The translations under genes and the position numbers were made by a program. The notes beneath the pieces are model-generated. The model was given only the letters and a program-made list of their open reading frames with translations, had not been told where the DNA came from and did no database searches. A DNA stretch of 59,606 nucleotides from an uncultured Methanobrevibacter sp. (GTDB lineage Archaea; Methanobacteriota; Methanobacteria; Methanobacteriales; Methanobacteriaceae), in NCBI RefSeq assembly GCF_946404245.1, contig NZ_CAMJCX010000004.1:1-59606 (forward strand), given 5' to 3'. How positions within the stretch are numbered: the first letter of the stretch is position 1; each line of letters opens with the position of its first letter. This document shows positions 43,817-52,050 of the stretch, in pieces.

Positions 43817-44083
43817 ATGAAATATATTTGTCCGACACTTGGAGAAGATCATGAAAAGGACTTTCTGGTTGCGGGAAGTATTGATGACTTTAAGATAATT
43901 GCATTTTCTGATTTGAATGAATTTGCAAAAGGTTTTGAATATTTGGAATTGGAAGACTATCAGCCTACTGAAGTTTCTGATGAGCTGTTTAGAGAACTTG
44001 CCAAAAACGATGAGGCCTTCAGCGGCATAATTTTAAATATTCACAACGAAAACAAGATTATTTCAAATGAAGAGTTGTTATAA
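43817..44083 (+). CDS. SseB-like small protein 3 (core only)
   Basis: An 88-residue version reduced to the core: DFLVAGSIDDFKIIAFSDLN, a stretch with EDYQPTEVS, then FSGIILNIHNENK. It begins at the base after the stop of protein 2, making three coupled paralogs of shrinking length (162, 147, 88). A fourth relative is at 45651-46046. Confidence 0.6.
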   Translation: MKYICPTLGEDHEKDFLVAGSIDDFKIIAFSDLNEFAKGFEYLELEDYQPTEVSDELFRELAKNDEAFSGIILNIHNENKIISNEELL

Positions 44084-44112
44084 CTCTTTTTACTTTTTTT
44101 TTAAAAAATAGT

Positions 44113-44391
44113 TTAAGAAGAATCGTCAAATTCTTCTTCGTCTTCTTCTACAATATCTTCCTTACAATAATACTTATATCTGTAGGACATTTTAAAACCG
44201 CTTTGAACTTCACGTTTTGGTCGTCTTTTACGTTTTATATTTGGGCCGTTCATGTCCTTAAATGAATCCTGAAACGGCTTAGCAAGACTTTTATTTTCGC
44301 GGTAATATGTAGAATTCCTATGACGGGTATGTGGTGCTTTATACATCCGTTTTCTTAAAAGGCGCCTGTTACTAGTAACACGTCTTATCAC
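44113..44391 (-). CDS. small Arg/Lys-rich protein with acidic tail
   Basis: A 92-residue protein: basic N-terminal two thirds (RRVTSNRRLLRKRMYKAPHT, then KRKRRPKREV), acidic C-terminal DEEEFDDSS. It could bind RNA or ribosome. GTG at 44391 follows GTGAT four bases upstream, which matches the pattern used by neighbours. It starts after the stop of the next small gene, so the two form one unit. Restricted to Methanobacteriales as far as I can tell. Confidence 0.5.
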   Translation of the reverse strand: MIRRVTSNRRLLRKRMYKAPHTRHRNSTYYRENKSLAKPFQDSFKDMNGPNIKRKRRPKREVQSGFKMSYRYKYYCKEDIVEEDEEEFDDSS

Positions 44392-44400
44392 AAAAATCAC

Positions 44401-44589
44401 TTATCTGTATCTGTTTTTTGTAGCGGATTTATCTAAAGTAGCTTGGATTTCATCAATTCTTTCAACTACAACTTTAATAGCTTGTTCACCCTGACGAGTA
44501 GGGTTGATACCTTGTTCAACAAGCAATGCATCCCTAATATCTCTTAATCTATCAATTGAATCAATTTTCATTATAGTACTGTAAAACAT
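44401..44589 (-). CDS. small helical protein, unknown
   Basis: A 62-residue protein forming two helices (IDRLRDIRDALLVEQGIN, then GEQAIKVVVERIDEIQATL). The ATG at 44589 has a good GGAGG six bases upstream, so the first Met is kept over an in-frame one at 44571. Unrecognised. First gene of a two-gene unit with the basic protein that follows. Confidence 0.6.
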   Translation of the reverse strand: MFYSTIMKIDSIDRLRDIRDALLVEQGINPTRQGEQAIKVVVERIDEIQATLDKSATKNRYR

Positions 44590-44712
44590 TAGCTTTCCTC
44601 CAGTATATAATATTACTATGATTTTTATAATAAAAAAGATTTTTGTCGGAATTTAAATTGCCAATTTTGAAAAAAGAAAATTAAAATAGGACTAAGACTA
44701 TAATCAATTATT

Positions 44713-45579
44713 ATGTTTACTAAATTGCATGTTATTTATCTGGCCGGAGGATGCTTTTGGGGTGTTGAAGCATTCATATCAAGATTAAAGGGAGTTAATC
44801 AGACAGAAGTTGGCTATGCCAATGGTCGTGACCTTGCACCAACTTATGAAAAGGTCTGCAGTGGAAAAACAGGCCATGCTGAAACTGTTAAGGCAACATA
44901 TAACCCTAAAATCATATCCCTTGAGGAAATTCTGGAAAGGTTTTTCAGCATTATTGACCCCTATGTAAGAAACCGTCAGGGACCGGATATCGGAACACAG
45001 TATCGAACAGGCATTTACTGGCAGGAAAATTTTCAAAAGGACATTGTCTTAAATTTCCTAAAAGAAAAACAGAGACAAACCCGAAAAAGGATTTTAGTTG
45101 AGGCGCATGCCATCGGCAGTTTCTATCCCGCCGAGATGTATCATCAAAAATACTTGGAAAAGAATCCTGAAGGTTACTGTCATGTTGATTTAAATCAAAT
45201 TGACGATGAAGAATTCAACCACTTAACCAAAGAGGAGTATGAAATAACACAGCTTGCAATGACTGAACCTGCATTTAGCGGTAAATATGATGACTTCTTT
45301 GAAGAAGGCATATATGTAGATGTAGTAAATGGCGAAGTTCTGTTTTCTTCTGAGGACAAATTTGATTCAGGATGCGGATGGCCTGCATTTTCAAGGCCAA
45401 TATCTGAAGACGTTATTACAAAAAACAGGGACTTTTCACATGGAACAACACGAATAGAAATCAGAAGTGCAAAATCAAATTCACATTTGGGCCATCTTTT
45501 CCATGACGGACCAGGAGGGTCTCCAAGATACTGCATCAACTCAGCAGCATTGAAATTTATACCTAAAAATAAAAAATAA
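44713..45579 (+). CDS. msrAB: peptide methionine sulfoxide reductase MsrA-MsrB fusion
   Basis: A 288-residue repair enzyme for oxidised methionine. The MsrA half (residues 5-150) has GGCFWGVE with C14 and GYANG. The MsrB half (about 155-288) has [20 protein letters not shown] and the catalytic C274 in RYCINSA. Its zinc-binding CxxC pairs are missing, which is normal for this branch. Both S- and R-sulfoxides are covered. The bacterial-style fusion suggests transfer. It stands alone, divergent from the small-protein unit. Confidence 0.94.
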   Translation: MFTKLHVIYLAGGCFWGVEAFISRLKGVNQTEVGYANGRDLAPTYEKVCSGKTGHAETVKATYNPKIISLEEILERFFSIIDPYVRNRQGPDIGTQYRTGIYWQENFQKDIVLNFLKEKQRQTRKRILVEAHAIGSFYPAEMYHQKYLEKNPEGYCHVDLNQIDDEEFNHLTKEEYEITQLAMTEPAFSGKYDDFFEEGIYVDVVNGEVLFSSEDKFDSGCGWPAFSRPISEDVITKNRDFSHGTTRIEIRSAKSNSHLGHLFHDGPGGSPRYCINSAALKFIPKNKK

Positions 45580-45650
45580 GGCCAATTAAAAAAATTAAAT
45601 CAGATTATGCAAACCAAACTTTATAATCTTTAAAGACAAAATAATACATA

Positions 45651-46046
45651 ATGAAACTAGAAGAGATTAAACATCCGGAACTGAAAAATCATATCAATAT
45701 GATTTACATGCACAGTGAAAATCAAAACCAGGAAGCCATTGATAAAACTGAAAGCGAAATTAAGGAATACGTCAAAGACAAATGCTTTATCATATCCGTG
45801 GAAGATTCAAAACCTGTTAAAATTCCCTATGCAAATGATGGCGAATACATTGTTCCTATTTTTACAGATGAACAGGAATACATCAACGGAATGCAGTACT
45901 TCTCATTCAATGTGATGGATGAAAACAAGGATTATGTTATTGAAAAACTAGATTACTTTAAAAAATTAAAAGAAGATCCTAATTTCTTAGGATACATCGT
46001 AAATATAGCAAGAGTAAGTTATATATTAAACACTTCTCTTATCTAA
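45651..46046 (+). CDS. SseB-like small protein 4
   Basis: A 131-residue relative of the three proteins at 42.9-44.1 kb, with EYIVPIFTDEQEYINGMQYF and FLGYIVNIARVS replacing the corresponding strands and an N-terminal helical arm. It is separate from the others by MsrAB and has its own TATA element (CTTTATAAT at 45618) with a probably leaderless start. Its stop codon overlaps that of the Mrp gene on the other strand. Confidence 0.6.
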   Translation: MKLEEIKHPELKNHINMIYMHSENQNQEAIDKTESEIKEYVKDKCFIISVEDSKPVKIPYANDGEYIVPIFTDEQEYINGMQYFSFNVMDENKDYVIEKLDYFKKLKEDPNFLGYIVNIARVSYILNTSLI

Positions 46047-47020
46047 AACTCTTTTTGGATTTCACCGACAATCTCAACAAATCTTTTTGACACTTCATCA
46101 TCAGGTTCAATTGTTGAGATAACACCATCTTTGTTAGGTGAATCAGATACTTTTTCTTCAATAGGCAAATCGCCTAAGTAAGTGATTTCCATTTCATCAG
46201 CGAAAGCTTCACCATTTCCTTTACCGAAAATGTGGAGTTTTTCATCGCAGTGTGGGCAGATATAATAAGCCATGTTTTCAATTAGGCCAACCTTTTGAAT
46301 GCCCATTTGCTGAACCATCTTGACACATTTCAATACATCTTCCTGGGATACGACGTTAGGTGTGGTTACCATGATTACTGCATCCGCATCAGGGATTGTC
46401 TGAAGAACTGTTAAAGGTTCGTCTCCGGTGCCCGGCGGGTTGTCGATGATTAGATAGTCAAGGTTTCCCCAATGGCAATCAGAAATCAGCTGTTTGATTG
46501 CTCCGGTTTTTTGAGGTCCTCTCCAGATGATTGGTGTGTCAATGCTGTCCAACAGGAATGCCATTGACATTACTTTCAAACCGCTTGGAGCGACTACAGG
46601 AAACATTGAATGTGAATATTCCTGTTTCTTGGATTCGATGAATTCTAATTTTTCCTCATCATTTTTGAAGTCCTGACTTGCAAGACCTGCTTCTGTAATT
46701 GCTTTGAACTGTTCAAACTGATTTTCCTGGAAAGCTTCTCCGTATAATTCAAGGCCTAACATTTTAGGGATGTTTGGTCCGTGAATATCTGCATCTAAAA
46801 TTCCAGTCTTGAATCCTAATTTCTGTAAGGTTTCAGCAATGTTTGCTGCTACGGTGGATTTTCCGACTCCACCTTTTCCACTCATTACAACAATCTTATG
46901 TTTGATTTGACCAAGGTTTTTAGCTAATCTTATTTCCTGTTCAATCATTTGTCTTTGTTGTTCTGGTGTCATTTGGCCTCCGTGACCGTGATGACCATGT
47001 CCATGTCCATGCTCTGGCAT
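46043..47020 (-). CDS. Mrp/NBP35-type iron-sulfur carrier ATPase (ApbC)
   Basis: A 325-residue P-loop ATPase that carries iron-sulfur clusters to target proteins. It has the deviant Walker A SGKGGVGKST (47-56), LIIDNPPGTGDEPL and the CxxC cluster motif CPHCDEK. A His-rich N-terminal stretch (HGHGHGHHGHGG, 4-15) may bind metal. It probably follows the NADH oxidase-like gene (22 bases away) in one unit. It is needed in an organism with many Fe-S enzymes. Confidence 0.92.
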   Translation of the reverse strand: MPEHGHGHGHHGHGGQMTPEQQRQMIEQEIRLAKNLGQIKHKIVVMSGKGGVGKSTVAANIAETLQKLGFKTGILDADIHGPNIPKMLGLELYGEAFQENQFEQFKAITEAGLASQDFKNDEEKLEFIESKKQEYSHSMFPVVAPSGLKVMSMAFLLDSIDTPIIWRGPQKTGAIKQLISDCHWGNLDYLIIDNPPGTGDEPLTVLQTIPDADAVIMVTTPNVVSQEDVLKCVKMVQQMGIQKVGLIENMAYYICPHCDEKLHIFGKGNGEAFADEMEITYLGDLPIEEKVSDSPNKDGVISTIEPDDEVSKRFVEIVGEIQKEF

Positions 47021-47042
47021 AATTATCTTCCCCCTTTTTTAT

Positions 47043-48374
47043 TTAATTGAATTTTTTACTTACTTCTTCTACAGCAATGATTAGTGGATCTGTAACCATT
47101 GATACCGGCGGAGCATAAGCGAACTCCATATTACTTAAATCAAAGCAGGTTAAACCTTCAGTGATAGCCAATGTCATTGTATCGATTCTTTCCGCTACCC
47201 TTTCTTCTGCTATGATTTGACAACCGATAATGGTTCCGTTTCCATCACATATAACTTTAATATCCATTGGTTTTGCATTTGGATAGTAACGTGCTCTGGT
47301 TAAAGCCTGTACCTTTTGTACAACAGGCCTGATTCTGTTCTGTTGAGCAAAGCTTGTTGTGTATCCGACAGCACCGAATTCCAATTTGCCGACTTTGGAA
47401 ACCATTGAGTTCAATACAGGATTAAATTTGGATTTTTTACCGCAGATTGTACGGGCCAATGTCTTGGATTCACGCACAGCAGTGGTACCTAACTGGGAAA
47501 TGGTATTTGATCCTAAAATAAGGTCTTTTGATTCGACACAGTCCCCGACAGCATATACGTCTTCAACTGAAGTTTCCATTCTGTCGTTGACAAGGATTGC
47601 CCATCTTCCGATTTCGCATCCTGCCATTTTTGCAAGGTCGAGTTCCGCCCTTACACCTGTTGCCATGATTACCATGTCAGCGTCATAAATTTCCTCATCG
47701 CCGAAGCATGCCTTTTCGACTTTGCCGTCACCGATGAGTTTTGTAATCGGTTTGCCTAAAACTACCTTGATTCCTTCCATTTCAAGATATTTAACCAAGA
47801 TGTCGGACATGTCCTTGTCGAGGGATCTTGGAACGATTTGAGGTAACATTTCACTTAAGATTACATTCAGTCCCTGTTTTTTAAGGGCAAAAGCAATTTC
47901 AATACCGATTAAACCTGCACCGGTTACGATAGCGCTTTCAGCTTCCTTCATTGCTTCCTGTACTTTGATACCGTCATCGATGTTTCTGATTCTGAACACT
48001 CCGTCAAGGTCAACACCCTGCATAGGAGGGACGAACGGATTACCACCGGTAGCAAGCACCAGTTTGTCCCAATTCAAAACGGTTTCCTTACCGTCTTTTT
48101 CGTATGTTACTGTCTTTTTATCGGAATCAACAGCAGTTACTTCTGCTTCTATGATAACATCAATGTTTTTCTCTTTATAATCTTCAGGAGTCCTCATTAC
48201 AATATCATCGAAGGATTCTATTGTACCTGAGAGTACGTAAGGAATAGCACATGGAGAGTATGCCACCTTGTTGTCTCTTGTGATTACTGTAATTTCTATA
48301 TCTTTATCCAATTTGCGTATATTTGAAGCTGTTGAGATTCCTCCAGCTCCTCCACCTACAATTACTACTTTCAT
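47043..48374 (-). CDS. FAD-dependent NADH oxidase/CoA-disulfide reductase-like enzyme
   Basis: A 443-residue flavoprotein of the NOX/CoADR group. FAD site GGGAGGISTASN at 7-18, redox Cys in AYSPCAIPYVL near residue 43, the second nucleotide fold GAGLIGIEIA and the GDCVESKD FAD motif. A single active Cys makes CoA-disulfide or polysulfide reduction, or oxidation of NADH by oxygen, all possible. A similar enzyme occurs in Methanocaldococcus. It precedes the Mrp ATPase in the same direction. Confidence 0.88.
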   Translation of the reverse strand: MKVVIVGGGAGGISTASNIRKLDKDIEITVITRDNKVAYSPCAIPYVLSGTIESFDDIVMRTPEDYKEKNIDVIIEAEVTAVDSDKKTVTYEKDGKETVLNWDKLVLATGGNPFVPPMQGVDLDGVFRIRNIDDGIKVQEAMKEAESAIVTGAGLIGIEIAFALKKQGLNVILSEMLPQIVPRSLDKDMSDILVKYLEMEGIKVVLGKPITKLIGDGKVEKACFGDEEIYDADMVIMATGVRAELDLAKMAGCEIGRWAILVNDRMETSVEDVYAVGDCVESKDLILGSNTISQLGTTAVRESKTLARTICGKKSKFNPVLNSMVSKVGKLEFGAVGYTTSFAQQNRIRPVVQKVQALTRARYYPNAKPMDIKVICDGNGTIIGCQIIAEERVAERIDTMTLAITEGLTCFDLSNMEFAYAPPVSMVTDPLIIAVEEVSKKFN

Positions 48375-48463
48375 TATAACAAAACCACTTTATGATTTAT
48401 AACAATAATATATATCATTAAATACATATAAAAAAGTAACTATTAGGAAGGTTTTGTTTAAAA

Positions 48464-49093
48464 ATGAGAGAAATTGAATTAAATTTAAATGAAAATCCGT
48501 TCATTGATTTTTTTTCAGCACGCTATGCGATGTCAGCAAGAATTAATGTGGAAAAGATGTGGAAATGGTGTCATGAAAATGACAGATCTTTTTTTGTAAT
48601 GAGCCTGGGATGCCTTATGAATGCAGTGAACTCAGTTCCCCAACTTAAAAGAAGAATAATTGACGGCAAAGCCATTGAACACGAATTTTTAGAAGGGCTG
48701 ACTCCGATAATGGATGAAGAAAAAGAGATTTACTGTGAAATGAGAGTTAAAACTCCGCAGGAATTCGACAATATGCTTGAATGGCATGACTATGTAAAGG
48801 AACTGTCTTCAGATATTCTGGAAGGTAGAAAAGAGGGTTGTATGCTTGAAATGGAAAAGCGTGACCTTGAAAACATTGCAAACTTTTCATGCATTCCATG
48901 GGTTGACTTTGACATGCTTACAAACTGCGTAGTTGACGGAAAGGCAATTCAGCCTTTAATTACATGGGGCAAATTGAATGAAAACTATGAAATGAGCGTT
49001 TCAATCACAGTCAGCCACATTTTTGTAAACGGCCGTGAACTCGGACACTTCTACGAAAATGCACAAAAGGAATTTGACAATATTACTTTTTAG
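48464..49093 (+). CDS. chloramphenicol acetyltransferase family protein
   Basis: A 209-residue trimer-type acyltransferase of the CAT family (PF00302). The C-terminal catalytic segment VSITVSHIFVNGRELGHF keeps the active His but replaces the usual DG with NG. FSCIPWVDFD and the N-terminal FFSARYAMSARINVEKMW are typical. Members that do not confer resistance acetylate other acceptors, so drug resistance should not be assumed. Its end forms a hairpin shared with the convergent gene. Confidence 0.85.
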   Translation: MREIELNLNENPFIDFFSARYAMSARINVEKMWKWCHENDRSFFVMSLGCLMNAVNSVPQLKRRIIDGKAIEHEFLEGLTPIMDEEKEIYCEMRVKTPQEFDNMLEWHDYVKELSSDILEGRKEGCMLEMEKRDLENIANFSCIPWVDFDMLTNCVVDGKAIQPLITWGKLNENYEMSVSITVSHIFVNGRELGHFYENAQKEFDNITF

Positions 49094-49100
49094 TAATATT
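49079..49100. terminator. hairpin over convergent stop codons
   Basis: AATATTACT pairs with AGTAATATT across a TTTT loop that contains the TAG of the CAT-family gene's frame. The convergent TIGR04076 gene ends at 49099, so the palindrome sits on both stops. Confidence 0.55.
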
Positions 49101-49428
49101 ATTCCTCCGCTTTTGATTCAATGTCTGTTGCTTCAAGCTTCATTATGACAGGCCTTAAACCGTCATTGCATGAAACAATAGCCACACCGGGAGTTTTTAT
49201 CCAGTCTGAATAATACCAAATCTCCTGAACACCATGGGCCAGTGCAAAGACATACTGATAGATTGCTTTCCAAGCTTCATCACAGAACCCGTCAGGCTTT
49301 GCATAATCTGCATAATACACTTCACCCTCACTCATCATGGGACAAGTTGTAAGGCCATCAATACCATATTCCTTTGCTAATTCTTCCTGAAAAGTTGTCT
49401 TTAAAATAGTAATCCTTACCTTTTTCAT
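49099..49428 (-). CDS. TIGR04076 family protein
   Basis: A 109-residue protein of a small family seen in anaerobic bacteria and methanogens. Characteristic are the N-terminal KKVRITILKTTF-EELAKEYG, TTCPMMSEGEVY, the aromatic/Cys middle CDEAWKAIYQYVFALAHG and the late CNDGLRPVIMKLE. The conserved Cys residues suggest metal or redox binding. Function unknown. It is a single gene. Confidence 0.85.
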   Translation of the reverse strand: MKKVRITILKTTFQEELAKEYGIDGLTTCPMMSEGEVYYADYAKPDGFCDEAWKAIYQYVFALAHGVQEIWYYSDWIKTPGVAIVSCNDGLRPVIMKLEATDIESKAEE

Positions 49429-49474
49429 ATTGAATTATTTGTTTTTTGATATAATAAAAATATATTATCCATAT

Positions 49475-51436
49475 TCATTTTCCGTTATTTTTCAATAACT
49501 TCAAATTCTCTTTCAGGATTGAATAAATATTTTCCGCACCGATAATTTCCTCATCAGGCACTTTCCAATTTGAAGGATATAAAATAAACGGTTCGGACTG
49601 CATACCGCCTATTCCTCCATGGCTTCCAATCAGCTCTTCAAAGGCACAGACCTCATCTTTTTCAGCGTCATAAAAACTGTTTACCAAAATATCCGGGAGG
49701 TGATTGAAAGTGCAGTGCCTTTTGATTTTTTCAGCAGCATTTTCTCCATAGTTTTTAAGAGGATTTTCACCTTCGATTTTATCACTGTCAAGGAAATATT
49801 TACCGTTTTTGCTTAAAACCAAATTACCGTGCTCTTCTGAATAGACCACTATAAAACCGATGTATTCATTTTCGAGTATGCCCGGAATAAGGTCAGGGTA
49901 TTGTTCCATCAGTTCCTCATAAGTCAATCTGTAATCCCATTGAGTCAAATAAATCAGTGCGAGATTTCCTGATGCAAGTACAGTTACCTGGGATTCTATG
50001 CATTCATCCTCTTCCTCTTCATCATCCTTTTTGTGTGAAAAAGGATTGAAAATTTCCGTGTGGTGGTCTTCCTGTGATGAGAGATTAGCATAAATAGACA
50101 TGTCCTCCGGAAGCAATGAAATAACGAATTCCTCAAAAGTCTTTCCGTATCTCTGTGTGAATGTTGCCCCCTTACTTTGCCCGTGGTCTGACTGGATTAC
50201 GAACTGATATTCTCTTGAAGCATACCTGCTTCCTTCAATCAATCGTTTGATATGCTTATCTATTAATCTGAGGGCATAATAAGAATCCTCATCTTCAACA
50301 CCTGAATGATGCGCTATTTCATCATAGCCGAGATATGTGGAATATGCAACGTCAATATCCCCCACCATCACATCTCCAATCAATGTAGCAGTGTTGGCTT
50401 CGCTCAAAAAGACATTTGTTCCGACTCTGATGGAGGCATACTTGAAATCCCTGTCAATTCTTGGTTGAATATCTTCAGATTCATGTTTTCTTTGCGATCG
50501 AAGCTCCTTAATTAAATCATATAATCCCAAAAGTGCAATACGTGCAGTATAACTTGGACTTGAATACAGGGAAAACCATGCAGTGTTATATAATTTTTTA
50601 AAGTTTCTGAATTTACTTGATGTTAAAATAATGTCTTTAGCATCTCCGGAAAATAGATTTGACCGGCTAGCTCCGTTATTTACAAGCAATCCGTTTCCAT
50701 CTGAAATTCTCTCTTCCAATACTTCAATATCCTTTAAAGAGGAACATTCGACGATTTTATTATTATTTTCCTTTTCAACCCATCTGAAAGCCACTATGTC
50801 ACTGTTGTTTCCATGTAAAATTCCGGCCTGGCTTGCTCCGGTCTGGGAAGAAAGATCAGTAATCCAAGGCCTGAGAGTGTGGGTTTCTGATTCAATGAGC
50901 TTTTTAACATTGCTCATATGACCGTTTTCAATAGCTTCACACAGCATTCCATATGAAAGACCATCAATTTCAATTACTATAACACCGGGATAATCTTTAA
51001 CCTCTTTTTTTCTTTTCTTCTGCGCATCCCTCAAGACAACCCTGTAATATGAGGTATCATCATCAATAGTAAGAATTGCTGTCAACAGAGTATTTACTGC
51101 AGTTAATACGAATGCTGCAACTAAAAAGCCATATCCCACAAGGTTAATGTAAAACATCGGTGCAATAATCACTATTATTAAAGCATTCAGTATGAATAAG
51201 GCAAAACCAAATGTCAAAAGTATGAACGGCAGGAACAATCTAGTGATAATCGGCCACAAAATAGCATTTACTAAACTGTAAAATAAAACAAAAAGAAGAA
51301 TATCGTCAAGATACTCAATTTCAACGCCTAAACCGAAATAACTGACCAAATACATGGCAATTACGTTTGCAAAAAATAATATTAAGGTTCTTTTAATTGA
51401 AATATTTCGTGGCGGTTTTTCACTAATTCTTTCCAT
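49475..51436 (-). CDS. phage-holin-type membrane domain fused to an alkaline phosphatase-like phosphodiesterase
   Basis: A 653-residue protein. Residues 15-125 contain four membrane helices resembling the holin_4_2 family (PF04020). Residues 150-640 form an alkaline phosphatase-superfamily enzyme: D158 in IEIDGLSY, T199 in SSQTGASQAG as likely nucleophile, DEIAHHSG and SDHGQSKG as metal ligands. It should hydrolyse phosphodiesters or phosphates, probably outside the membrane, perhaps on lipids, teichoic-acid-like or nucleotide substrates. Not a true lysis protein: the holin-like part is a membrane anchor. Similar fusions exist in Actinobacteria. Confidence 0.82.
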   Translation of the reverse strand: MERISEKPPRNISIKRTLILFFANVIAMYLVSYFGLGVEIEYLDDILLFVLFYSLVNAILWPIITRLFLPFILLTFGFALFILNALIIVIIAPMFYINLVGYGFLVAAFVLTAVNTLLTAILTIDDDTSYYRVVLRDAQKKRKKEVKDYPGVIVIEIDGLSYGMLCEAIENGHMSNVKKLIESETHTLRPWITDLSSQTGASQAGILHGNNSDIVAFRWVEKENNNKIVECSSLKDIEVLEERISDGNGLLVNNGASRSNLFSGDAKDIILTSSKFRNFKKLYNTAWFSLYSSPSYTARIALLGLYDLIKELRSQRKHESEDIQPRIDRDFKYASIRVGTNVFLSEANTATLIGDVMVGDIDVAYSTYLGYDEIAHHSGVEDEDSYYALRLIDKHIKRLIEGSRYASREYQFVIQSDHGQSKGATFTQRYGKTFEEFVISLLPEDMSIYANLSSQEDHHTEIFNPFSHKKDDEEEEDECIESQVTVLASGNLALIYLTQWDYRLTYEELMEQYPDLIPGILENEYIGFIVVYSEEHGNLVLSKNGKYFLDSDKIEGENPLKNYGENAAEKIKRHCTFNHLPDILVNSFYDAEKDEVCAFEELIGSHGGIGGMQSEPFILYPSNWKVPDEEIIGAENIYSILKENLKLLKNNGK

Positions 51437-51561
51437 AACAATTATTATATTTATTTATGTTAAAAAATATTTCCCATCTATTTTTATCTCAGATGCTAAA
51501 AACATGAAACTAAAAAAACCAGTAAAACAATGATAAAAATACTTTCAATCAATCAAATAAG

Positions 51562-52044
51562 CTATCTGCATTTAAATCCAAGCTCATTAAGGATTTTTTG
51601 CAGGTATTTCTTTTTCAAAACAAGTTCACGTTTATTGGCCAATTTATCGCTGTTTGGTTGCGCTACCTTTTCGCTTAACCTTGAAGCTCCTAGATATTTT
51701 GTATCCCCTTCTCGCAGTTTGTGAGCCTCGCCCCTGTCAATGGCCTTTTTTATTATATAGTAATCGCCAAAAAGCACGTCAAAGTCATTGCTTAAGTAAT
51801 AGAGTTCCAAATCAGTGATTATATCGTTGCAATACCATATTATCAAAATTGACTCATACTTAAAAAGCTCATAAAACTCAATCAGGTTAAAATAATCCAA
51901 ATCAGCCAGTTTAAACTTACTTGCAGGATATCTTTTGCCACAGTTCTTGTAAAAGTACTCCAATGGAGCAATAAAAAAAGTTGTTGATTCATCCAAGACA
52001 ACTTCATTTATGTTTTTACCAATCAATGCCTCAAATGAATCCAT
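51562..52044 (-). CDS. orphan MutH/Sau3AI-like domain protein
   Basis: A 160-residue protein. Its last 65 residues match the C-terminal signature of MutH and Sau3AI-type enzymes: DYYIIKKAIDRGEAHKLREG (94-113), DTKYLGAS (114-121) and QPNSDKLANKRELVLKKKYL (129-148). The catalytic D-x-ExK of MutH is not visible, so it is more like the non-catalytic DNA-binding half of Sau3AI. It begins six bases after the F420H2:NADP oxidoreductase stop, as the likely last gene of that unit. No methyltransferase partner is adjacent. The domain match is from memory of the family; a role in repair or restriction is inference. Confidence 0.6.
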   Translation of the reverse strand: MDSFEALIGKNINEVVLDESTTFFIAPLEYFYKNCGKRYPASKFKLADLDYFNLIEFYELFKYESILIIWYCNDIITDLELYYLSNDFDVLFGDYYIIKKAIDRGEAHKLREGDTKYLGASRLSEKVAQPNSDKLANKRELVLKKKYLQKILNELGFKCR

Positions 52045-52050
52045 GTGAAT

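Noticed and set aside
49475-51436. Phage lysis gene based on the holin-like domain
   Set aside because: The protein is a chromosomal fusion with a phosphodiesterase; there are no phage genes nearby.
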